Part shown: piece after piece, positions 1-7,065 of the stretch | Position numbering within the stretch: position 1 is the first letter of the stretch | Layout: each line of letters opens with the position of its first letter | Assembly: GCA_001275005.1 (NCBI GenBank) | Contig: JWZX01001814.1 | Coordinates: 1 to 18,272, forward strand | From: Chrysochromulina tobinii | Lineage: Eukaryota > Haptophyta > Prymnesiales > Chrysochromulinaceae | Reading direction: 5' to 3' | Length of the DNA stretch: 18,272 bases | Notes under the pieces: generated by a model | What the model saw: only the letters and a program-made list of their open reading frames with translations | The model's database searches: none | What the model was told of the DNA's origin: nothing | Position numbers and translations under genes: made by a program

Positions 1-486
1 GTACGGGTATGGGAGGGTGGGGCACGACAAAGTGGCGAGCGCGGGCGCTCGACCACAAAGACAGCCGCGTGCGACATGAGCGACGCGACACTCGCTTCGA
101 GAACGTTTTACCTTCGAGGACGTTTCTTCGAACATTCGAAGCTGTTCATTCATGCATGCATATGTAATGGTATGAAAGTATTGCCCGCCCGCCGGCGCAC
201 CTAGCTCGTGGAGCTGGTGTGCGTCTACCGCCCTGCAACTCCGCTTGCCCTGGAAGACAACTAATCTATAGCGCTTACGCGCTCGGAAACCACCGTCTTC
301 TCTGTGCATCACAAGTTAGGGATGATGATTTATAATCAGCATGCCCGAGAGCTGGCCACTAAGGGCCGAGCTCTGAGTCCCAGTAGTGTGGTGCCGGAGA
401 GGCGGTGACGGGCGGTAGAGGCGGTTGGGCGGCGTCGTGCGGTCACTGGTTAGATATCCCAATGAGTGGGTGGTTGTGGGTTGAAC
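1..486. other. Non-coding stretch, no gene seen
   Basis: No convincing coding sequence is visible on either strand; the short open frames are low-complexity and resemble no family I know. The only structured element is a pair of TTCGAA hexamers separated by two bases at 127-140, a spacing seen again at 16128-16141. It may be the flank of a gene lying to the left. Confidence 0.5.
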
Positions 487-624
487 AGGTAAAGAGGTAG
501 CAGTTGAGTATCCGCGCCGGGGCCGGCGCATTACCGGCGCATCATGAAGGCTGCTGTTAAAAAAGGTAAAGAGGTAGCGGCTGAGTATCCGCGCCTGGAT
601 CGGCGCATCATGAAGGCTGCTGTT
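487..624. repeat. Imperfect direct duplication (72 bp and 61 bp copies)
   Basis: Copy 1 spans 487-558 and copy 2 spans 564-624. Both begin AGGTAAAGAGGTAGC and end ATCATGAAGGCTGCTGTT. Copy 1 has about 11 extra bases, where GGCGCATTACC duplicates the GGCGCAT junction. A short A-run separates the copies. No coding frame is conserved between them, so this looks like a local tandem duplication. Confidence 0.8.
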
Positions 625-664
625 GTTCTGTGGTTTATGGTCTGTGACGTGATGAGGTTCTTGG

Positions 665-1200
665 TTAGAAAGGAATGAGGATCATTAGGTCGAGCTGGAC
701 GTCGCTGAACGGGAGGCCGCGGTCGTCAGCGGCTTCGGTGAAGCGCACGGTGGCGGCGTTGGCGCGGTGCAGCGCGATGATGTGCACGGTCCAGCCTTGT
801 CCCCCGTGCTCTGTGCAAGGGTAAGATGGCCAGCATGCTGCGGGCACGCGTACGCGGCTTCCGACGGCGTTGCTGGTCGTGATCGGGATGGTGTCAGGAG
901 GCGCTGGCGGTAGAGCCGTGGTGTCGCCAGCGTCGCGGTCGGCGTTGTTGAGTACGTGCCGAGCGCGTGCGGGGACGTTGCCGCCGAAGTGGTGCAGCAG
1001 TGCGATGTTGCCTTCGCTGTTGCTCCATACCTTGGGCACGGTGGAGGCACGAACGGCGTCGACGACGCCTTCTCGGCCTGGTCGACCCAGTTGATGTGAA
1101 GCGACGTGCCGTGGAGAGCGTAGATTTTGAGCGACTCCGGGTTTGCCCATCGGCAGATCATTTGGATGACGTCGAAATTGACAGTCGCTTTTCTCACGAC
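665..1200 (-). pseudogene. Tyrosine recombinase C-terminal fragment, frameshifted
   Basis: Two overlapping minus-strand frames together read like the C-terminal part of an integrase-type tyrosine recombinase of algal mobile elements. The upstream frame carries the peptide ICRWANPESLKIYALHG, where the Tyr of KIYAL would be the nucleophile. It continues with INWVDQAEKA. Near 1070 the reading shifts by one base to VVDAVRASTVPKV. The downstream frame ends in a small tail (GSRVRVPAACWPSYPC to the TAA at 665-667) that resembles the chromo/Tudor-like tail I associate with such proteins. The N-terminal catalytic Arg and His region is absent, and the fragment runs into the left arm of the inverted repeat at 1229. 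The frameshift and truncation point to a dead copy. The family call comes from motif recall only. Confidence 0.5.
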
Positions 1201-1228
1201 AGTCGAAATTGACCTTAGACGATAAGTT

Positions 1229-1600
1229 GGTCGACATTCGAGCCGAAGCCGAATTTCGATGCACATCTCCAAGGATCGTGAGACAGCACATAGCTGAAGG
1301 GCCATAGATCGAGGCTAGAGACTAAATGGAGTCATACAGCACCGAGAATCACGCCATATCAAGTCACTGTCGCCACTCAGATGTCACATTGTGACCCCGA
1401 GTACGGCCCGTGAGGCCGTGAGGTCGCGTTTTGGTCGCATTTCGGTACTCGGCCATGCAGAGCGACTTGTGATGGCGTGATTCTCGGTGCTGTATGACTC
1501 CATATAGTCCCTAGCCTCGATTTATGGCCCTCCAGCTATGTGCTGTCTCGTGATCTTTGGAGATGTGCATCGAAATTCGGCTTCGCCTCGAATATCGACC
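1229..1600. repeat. Long inverted repeat, 137-bp arms with 98-bp spacer
   Basis: The left arm (1229-1365) and right arm (1464-1600) are reverse complements with roughly ten mismatches by eye and no large gaps. The outer ends are GGTCGA and TCGACC; the inner ends are AAGTC and GACTT. The spacer (1366-1463) itself contains the pair CCGAGTAC / GTACTCGG. Outside the arms the sequences diverge at once. The structure could be a foldback or MITE-type element, or an inverted duplication of part of the adjacent recombinase element. No target-site duplication is obvious. Confidence 0.85.
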
Positions 1601-2420
1601 CGTGAACCATTTGACCACCAGAGAGCTCCACAATTCCAGAGCTCCACAATTCGAGCTCCAAAACACATTCTCTCGCCTGTTCTCGATGGAGTGTCTCTTA
1701 TAGAGTGGTGTGCGATCCTAAGATGAAGAGTGGTCGACGTATGACGCACACTTGCAGTACGGAAACCTACATTATGCACACAAGAGCCCTATGTGACACG
1801 GTCAAGCCGAAGCCTGAGAGTGCTCTGCTGCTGTCAGCGACCACGGGTCCGTTGAGGACATCCCACAGGCCGATCCCAGAGCCAACACCAGCCTGATGAA
1901 GCTCCAAACTCTGCCGCTGCTGTGCACATCTCCACTACGGTGCGCACGGGAGCATAGCCGGCGCATGCCTGCAAGTCAATGTGCAGGCTGACTAATCTCG
2001 GGCCCACTTGCAGAGAGGTCGGCCGAAGGCACGTCTGCACGCGTGCGCCACCGACCACTGCAGCCCACATAAAGTGAGCCGGGTGGTTGCCCATCCAGAA
2101 GCAGCCGGCTCCGATCTTGAATGTTTGCGGCACCGTCCATCTCGAAGCGAGCACCAAAATAAGGCGCTCGATCGTCAGCGCACAGCGTTGACACAGCCTG
2201 CAAGGTGCCAGCTGCTCAGCCCGACGTGATAACGGCCATGACGCCTCAGCTGGGCACGGCGAGGCAACGGAGCGCGACAGGTCGAGACCACAGCCCGACG
2301 GAGAAAGATTTCGCAGCGGTTTCAAAGACCCGGGCCTCCTCATACCGAAGGAGACAGTAATTCCCTAATGAGGCAGGTCGAAGACGCAAATGCGTTGCGG
2401 GCATCGTCAGGCGCGGGCAC
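1601..2420. other. Non-coding stretch, possible decayed coding traces
   Basis: No gene is called. A 169-codon minus-strand frame (1834-2343) and an overlapping 75-codon frame contain some non-repetitive, protein-like peptide (for example around 1860-2090), but no domain is recognised and the signal switches frame. This could be another decayed element like the one at 665-1200, or chance in GC-rich DNA. Confidence 0.4.
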
Positions 2421-2428
2421 CTGGAGCC

Positions 2429-2461
<33 letters not shown>

Positions 2462-2469
2462 GGAGCCAT
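2421..2469. repeat. GCTT microsatellite with flanking direct repeat
   Basis: A perfect (GCTT)n tract of seven units occupies about 2431-2460, flanked by direct copies of CTGGAGCCAT at 2421-2430 and 2460-2469. It lies just upstream of the probable SELENOO start codon, so it is likely in its promoter or 5' UTR. The ATG at 2429, immediately before the tract, is out of frame with the SELENOO reading frame. Confidence 0.85.
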
Positions 2470-2546
2470 TTTACTCCCGCAACGCGCGGCGCACTATCGA
2501 GTTTCGTTATAGCGTCGGCGCGGGCGGCGCAGATCGGCGCCCGCTT

Positions 2547-4919
2547 ATGCGCACGAGCGTGCTCGGCTCATTCCTGCTGCCGCACCTTGCGCTTGCATTA
2601 CGCGCGCGGGCTGTCATGAAGGCGACGTCGTCTGTGGCATCTTTGCCGCTCGTCTCGGTCATGAGCTCCTTGGACAACAGCCTCAAGCGCGCGCTTCGCG
2701 CCGACCCGCAGTCGGAGGCGCAGAAGCCCAACCAGGAGCCGCGCGAGGTCTTTGGCCAATGGGTGGAGGTCGACCCGATGCCGCTGCCCAATCCCTACCT
2801 CGTTGCGATTGCCCCAGCGATGGCCGCCGAGCTCGACCTCGATCCGGCCGCCTGCGCGGCGGACCCGATGTTTGCCAAGGTGTTTGCGGGCGACGTGGGG
2901 CAGCTGCCGTCGAGCGCGCGGCTCAGCCCGTGGGCAACGCCGTACGCCGTGTCCGTCTTCGGCCACGCCATTCCGTCGCCCGATCCATTTGGCCGGGGCA
3001 ACGCCTACGGCGACGGGCGCGCGCTCTCGCTCGGTGAGTTTGTGAACGCGCGCACCGGTGCCAAGTGGGAGCTGCAGCTCAAGGGCAGCGGCCGGACACC
3101 GTTCTCGCGCGGCGGTGACGGGCGTGCGGTGCTGCGCTCATCGATCCGTGAGTTCCTCGTCTCGGAGGCGATGCATGCCATGGGAGTGCCCACGACACGC
3201 GCCCTCTGCCTCGTCGCCTCGGGCACCGAGTACACGAAGCGCATGTGGTACCGCGACGACGACAAGGGTCGAAACGACCACCCGCCAGACCACCTGGTGA
3301 CTGAGCGGTGCGCGATCACGTGCCGCGCAGCGCCCTCCTTTATCCGCGTGGGTCACCTCGAGCTTTGGTCGCGCCGTGCCGGGCGCAACGTCGAGGGCGC
3401 CCTCGAGGAGCTCCGTAGCCTCGTCGACCACGCCCTCGATCGCGAGTTCCGAGGGGTTGTGGACCCGAGCCTGCCGGAGAAGGAGAGGCTCCTCGGGCTC
3501 GTGCGCGCGTTCGCCGAGCGGCAGGCGACGCTCTCGGTCGCGTGGCTGCGTGTCGGCTACGTGCAAGGCAACATGAACTCCGACAACTGCCTTCTCTCCG
3601 GGCGCACCATGGATTACGGGCCGTTTGGATTCATCGAGCGCTATGAGCCTCTCTGGTCTCCCTTCACCTCCGACATGGAGCGCAAGTTCGGCTTCGAGCG
3701 CCAACCGCTCGCTGCACAGGTGCTCCGCCGGAGGGCGCGCTCACCACGGCGCGGCTCGCGCGTGCTCACCACGGCGCGGCTCGCGCGTGCTCACCACGGC
3801 GCGGCTCGCGCGCGCTCACCACGGCGCGGCTCGCGCGCGCTCACCACGGCGCGACTCGCGCGTGCTCGCCACGGCGCGGCTCGCGCGTGCTCCCCACGGC
3901 GCTCCCCACGGCGCTCACCGTGCCCCACCTCGTCCTGACAGGTCAACCTGATGACGCTCGCCAAGGCGGTGCTGCCGCTACTCGAGGCCCTCGACGACTC
4001 GGATGGGTCCATCGACGCTCTGCAGGTGTGCTCGCCACGACGCGCTGCCCCCCCCCCCCTCCTGCTCCTCTCGCATGCAAATGCTCAGCACGGCGCCGCG
4101 CCGCTCCCTCGCCGCTCCCTCAACCGCACAGGCGATCGTGCAGGATGAGTACAAGGTGCTGCTCGAGGCGAAGCTCGGCGAGATGCGCCGCGCGAAGCTC
4201 GGGCTCAGCGCGTGGGACGACGCTGCCAAGGAGGGCTTGTGGACCTCCCTCCAGAGCCTTCTCACCCAGAGTGGGTGCGACTACACGATCTTCTTCCGTC
4301 AGCTTGCGTGTATCTCTCGTGCCGAGGCGGCGCTCGTGGTGGAGAAGGACACTTCCGTGGCCACCTCCATGGGCGAGGACGGCGAGGACGTGCGCGAGGC
4401 CGCCGCGACTGCACCTGCGGACACCTCCGTGACCTTGAGCGAGAGCTGGGCGGCATGCCTATGATGACCTTTGATTGCATCCGATTGCATCTGATTGCAT
4501 CGGATTGCGTCCCTCATCAGATGAGCGAGAACGCCGCGGCCGTCGCGGCGACTGCGCCGATGCTCAAGCACCTGCTCCCGTGCTTCTTCGACGGTGCTCC
4601 GACCGGTAAGGCGGCGCTGGAGTGGGCCGCTTGGCTGAGGGCGTACGCGCAGCGGCTGAGCGTCGATGGACGTGATGACGAGGAGCGGCAGGCTGAGATG
4701 CGCGCGACCTCGCCCAAGTACGTGCCCCGCGAGTGGATCCTCGCGCAAGCGTACTCGAAGGCTCAGGAAGGCGATTTGAGCGTCCTCCATGAGCTGATCG
4801 AGGTGTTCGCCACGCCGTTTGACGAACACTCGGAGGAGACTGCCGCTAGGTACTATCGACTCGCCCCAAAAGCTCTGCAGGACAAGGCGGGCATCAGTTA
4901 CTTCTCATGATCGAGCTAA
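2547..4919 (+). CDS. SELENOO: Selenoprotein O (YdiU/SelO pseudokinase AMPylase), four exons, Sec-encoding TGA
   Basis: SelO transfers AMP from ATP to protein hydroxyls using a kinase fold with inverted ATP; in animals it is mitochondrial and redox-linked. Exons are 2547-3719, 3942-4025, 4132-4428 (or to 4389) and 4521-4919, all phase 0, giving about 650 residues (human 669). The ATP-pocket stretch LQLKGSGRTPFSRGGDGR has its Lys at 3081-3083. The family signature appears as QGNMNSDNC with Asp-Asn at 3582-3587 and DYGPFGF with Asp at 3612-3614. The Asn-to-Asp spacing of nine residues matches the metal ligands of bacterial SelO. The last exon reads KAGISYFS, TGA (4908-4910), Ser-Ser, TAA (4917-4919), aligning with the SCSS end of Cys-containing YdiU and the U-S-S end of vertebrate SelO. 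Start choice: the first in-frame ATG is 2547, followed by an Arg-rich hydrophobic stretch suited to a mitochondrial presequence; 2616 is an alternative. The exon 3 donor is uncertain. Confidence 0.93.
3720..3941 (+). other. SELENOO intron 1
   Basis: The boundary is CAG^GTGCTC at 3719/3720 and GACAG^GTCAAC at 3941/3942. Removing 222 nt joins FERQPLAAQ to VNLMTLAKAV, which restores the expected family sequence after the QP motif. The frame stays open into the intron only as Arg/Ala/Ser-rich repeat, unlike any SelO. Most of the intron is the 25-bp tandem repeat described separately. Confidence 0.88.
3740..3913 (+). repeat. 25-bp tandem repeat inside SELENOO intron 1
   Basis: Six consecutive 25-bp units begin at 3740, 3765, 3790, 3815, 3840 and 3865, each starting CTCACCACGGCGCGGCTCGC with one or two substitutions. 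Two 12-bp truncated units (CTCCCCACGGCG) follow at 3890-3913. The array occupies most of the intron. The units are contiguous with no spacers, so this is a minisatellite and not a CRISPR array. Confidence 0.95.
4026..4131 (+). other. SELENOO intron 2
   Basis: The boundary is CTGCAG^GTGTGC at 4025/4026 and CGCACAG^GCGATC at 4131/4132, a 106-nt phase-0 intron containing a C-homopolymer near 4050-4062. An alternative in-frame acceptor is the CAG ending at 4143, which would drop four residues. The following exon restores the family-typical segment before KLGL. Confidence 0.8.
4429..4520 (+). other. SELENOO intron 3 (donor uncertain), with 10-bp repeats
   Basis: The exon 3 frame ends at a stop near 4464, while the last exon is open in another frame, so splicing is required. 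The acceptor ATCAG^ATGAGC at 4520/4521 is phase 0. Two GT donors upstream are also phase 0: GTGACC at 4429 and GTGCGC at 4390. The latter resembles the other GTG-type donors of this gene better. The intron contains four copies of a 10-bp unit, GATTGCATCN, at 4473-4512. Confidence 0.6.
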
Positions 4920-5160
4920 ACCCGCGGGCTGCCCCGTCGTGGGCCCTCGCCCTCGCCCTCGGAATCGGGCAGAGGAGGCGAGAGAAGGGCTGCCGAGACT
5001 GCTGCGAAGGCGCGGCGGACGGCTCACGGGTTCAGAGGGGGGGGAAGAGTTCTCTCGCGCGCGCCACCTCTCGCCTCATCGCCCGCCCTGTCGAACACAG
5101 CAGGCGATGAGGCGGAGCCCGCGCGTGCGTCGTGAGCGCCCCCATGACTCGGCTTTGATC

Positions 5161-5232
5161 GGCGTGCCAAATGATGCGACGGCCGGCCACGCCCCCCTGT
5201 GGGGACTCGGCCATCGCGGAGACACACATGCC
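5161..5232 (+). promoter_or_regulatory. SECIS-like element of SELENOO (type II form, CC apical motif)
   Basis: The sequence folds as follows. Helix I pairs 5161-5166 (GGCGTG) with 5227-5232 (CATGCC), including one G-U pair. An internal loop is followed by the SECIS quartet, ATGA at 5171-5174 opposite GGAG at 5218-5221. Helix II pairs 5176-5185 (GCGACGGCCG) with 5208-5217 (CGGCCATCGC) with one mismatch. The large apical loop has CC at 5187-5188, 12 nt after ATGA, and a C4/G4 mini-helix closing at about 5192-5204. Eukaryotic SECIS elements need the ATGA/GA quartet and an AA or CC apical motif at about this spacing. It lies roughly 250 nt after the Sec TGA, inside the presumed 3' UTR. Confidence 0.75.
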
Positions 5233-5991
5233 ACACAGAAAGATTTACACTGACGCACGCACCGCCCTATCCTGCGCTGAGCAGCACCCCTTGTGGGCGG
5301 GGCGCATCCGCTGTCAGGGGAAGAGTAGCAAGTGCAAGAGGTCTCGGACCGGGCGGTCCGGGGGGCGTCGGTCACGTCACACATCATTCTCGAGTACGTT
5401 ATCGTTAAAACTCAACCTAAATCCGCGGGGTCCGCCGGCGCGCTCCGCGTACCGTCTGTAATGGGCTCGAAGAACCCGGTCCCCGCCGCGCTCCCGTGGG
5501 CCAGGCGTGGGCCGACTCGCGGCTCGCGCCCGGGTCTCTCGGTCTCGGGTCGCCCTCGCCGGCCGGTCCGGGCGGCGGCGCTGCGCTGCCTTCCGTCATT
5601 ACTTCACGTCACAGCTCACACACACGAAACACACACGACTTACGAGTTTATACGATAGTTACGTCGAAGGTCGATTTTACAGACCCGCGGCGTCTCGTAG
5701 GACGTAGCGCCTCGCCCTCGGACGTAACTCGGACGGCGATTGCGACCGTGCGGTAGACCCTAGGACGTCTCTCCACTTCTCTCGCGAGTCCAGCGAACAC
5801 CGGGGGTCGCCGCGCGCCGCTTCCCGTCCGCGCGCCCGGCCGGGGAGCGGGGCGTCCACGCTCCCGCGAGGCCGGACGCCGCTTTACGATCGCCAGGCCT
5901 TCATGCAGGCCTCGTTAACCGGCGCGGCGTGGACTGCGTATCGTAGCAGTACACACAAAAGAGCGGAAAGCATTCTTTCGAATTTGTGGCA
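5233..5991. other. Non-coding stretch between SELENOO 3' UTR and fibrillin stop
   Basis: Both flanking genes converge on this region, so it should hold two 3' UTRs and transcript ends. It is GC-rich with short open frames on both strands that match nothing recognised. No RNA gene or clear repeat was seen. Confidence 0.5.
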
Positions 5992-6603
5992 CTAACTCTT
6001 GCGAGACCAACTGCACCGATAGCCGTCCCAGACGCGGTTGGCCACCTCGCGAGAATTGGACTCGCGCAGGAGGACGAACAAGTTATCTTTGTCTCCACGA
6101 CTGATGCGCAGCTCCTCGTCGAGGTAGGTGGTGGTGAGAGAGCCCGTCAGCTCCTTTGGGGCCGGGAAAGCGAGGGGCCCAAGCCGGAAAGTTTCGAACT
6201 GAACATCCACGCGATTCCGTGTGGCTGGCTTCAAGGCGATGTCGACAGCATTGAGGAGCCCCAACACCTTTTCTGCGTTTCGCGCACGCAGATTGGCGAC
6301 GTCGATGAATTGCTCTGGCGGGGTACGGACCTGCAAAAGCTCAGGCCTGTTTTTGCCAGATATGCTGACGCTCGTTGTGTAGACCATGAGCCAATTGCCT
6401 GACAGCAGTTCTGACGCCGTGGTGCCGGTGAGCATGCAAGGGTTGAGCCATTCGAGGCTAGCGGCCGCTTGGGCAATCTCCTGCTCAGACCGACCCGATT
6501 GAATGGCCTGCAACAAGCGCAATTTCGGTGCTTTCGTGAATGCTGGAGCGAATCCGAGCGCGACGTAGAAGAACGACACGAGCAAGATCAAGAGGATACG
6601 CAT
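5992..6603 (-). CDS. Plastid lipid-associated protein (fibrillin, PAP domain)
   Basis: Fibrillins are lipid-binding lipocalin-like proteins of plastoglobules and thylakoids that act in plastid lipid storage and photoprotection. This intronless 203-residue protein starts with a hydrophobic signal peptide (1-17, MRILLILLVSFFYVALG) followed by FAPAF, the aromatic motif that directs proteins through the outer membranes of a secondary red plastid. The PAP_fibrillin domain covers about 28-195. It has the SGNWLMVYTT strand at 68-77 and the signature TYLDEELRISRGDKDNLFVL near the C-terminus at 159-178. The length is typical of small single-domain fibrillins. The ATG at 6603 is chosen because the signal peptide begins there and a TATATATA lies just upstream. 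The subgroup cannot be assigned from sequence alone. Confidence 0.9.
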   Translation of the reverse strand: MRILLILLVSFFYVALGFAPAFTKAPKLRLLQAIQSGRSEQEIAQAAASLEWLNPCMLTGTTASELLSGNWLMVYTTSVSISGKNRPELLQVRTPPEQFIDVANLRARNAEKVLGLLNAVDIALKPATRNRVDVQFETFRLGPLAFPAPKELTGSLTTTYLDEELRISRGDKDNLFVLLRESNSREVANRVWDGYRCSWSRKS

Positions 6604-6653
6604 TCACGATCGTGTGAAAGACGAAAAGACGAAAAACCGGATCGTGAATTGAC

Positions 6654-6665
6654 AATATATATAAC
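6654..6665 (-). promoter_or_regulatory. TATA-like element for fibrillin
   Basis: ATATATATAA lies about 55 nt upstream of the fibrillin ATG on the coding strand. It is the only AT-rich block in otherwise GC-rich flanking DNA and sits at a plausible core-promoter distance. Function is inferred from position only. Confidence 0.35.
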
Positions 6666-6805
6666 GGTTGCCACCTGAGTTTCTGCGTCTGCGGGCCGTC
6701 TGGGGGCGCTTCCCGGCGGTGGATCGGAGATTGCTTTTGGAAAAATTAGCCGGAACAATCTTGTTTCTAGTCAAGTATCTTGTTCGCGAAATCTCTAAAA
6801 TCTGC

Positions 6806-6897
6806 TGTCGAGGCTGCGTTAGTGTTATTATAGTGTTACGACGTCGAGGCTGAGTCGAGGCTGAGTTAGTGTCACTCCGCGTTAGTGTTACGACGAG
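6806..6897. repeat. Cluster of short direct repeats
   Basis: GTCGAGGCTG occurs three times (about 6808, 6843 and 6854) and GTTAGTGTTACGACG-type sequence twice, with partial copies between. This suggests replication slippage in the region between the AP2-like and fibrillin genes. Confidence 0.7.
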
Positions 6898-7065
6898 TTA
6901 CTTTGCCGTTTTTCACGCTCGCGCACTTACGACGACTCGCATTCACCTCGATCGTCTGCGCAAATGTGCAACGCGCAGCGCGCGCGCGCGCGCTGGCCGG
7001 CGGCGGTCGCTCTGAAGTCAGTCGCCCTCGCCTCTCCCTTTGTTCTCTTACCGTTTTCTCTCTGC

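Larger units (their letters stand above)
6604..7065. other. Gap: fibrillin promoter and 3' flank of AP2-like gene
   Basis: Both neighbours are on the minus strand, so this 462-nt gap must hold the 3' UTR of the AP2-like gene and the fibrillin promoter. It contains a TATA-like tract, a cluster of short direct repeats (6806-6897) and a GC dinucleotide run at about 6971-6993. No coding sequence is supported. Confidence 0.6.

Noticed and set aside
1893-1910. CTGATGA hammerhead-ribozyme core
   Set aside because: The matching GAAA segment and flanking helices were not found nearby.
1834-2343. 169-codon minus-strand frame in the gene-poor left region
   Set aside because: It has no domain and competes with another frame for protein-like signal; not enough to call a gene.
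2433-2546. Upstream extension of SELENOO from a TTG within the GCTT repeat
   Set aside because: There is no ATG in that frame before 2547 and the repeat-encoded Leu/Ala/Cys peptide is not family-like.
3740-3913. CRISPR-like repeat array
   Set aside because: The units are contiguous without unique spacers, lie in a eukaryotic intron, and so form a minisatellite.
5141-5166. Alternative SECIS core beginning ATGACTCGG near 5144
   Set aside because: No matching GA-containing 3' strand and helix II of the right length could be paired, unlike the element at 5161-5232.
5992-6402. Plus-strand 138-codon open frame opposite the fibrillin gene
   Set aside because: It is the complement of the PAP domain; the minus strand has the signal peptide and signature motif.
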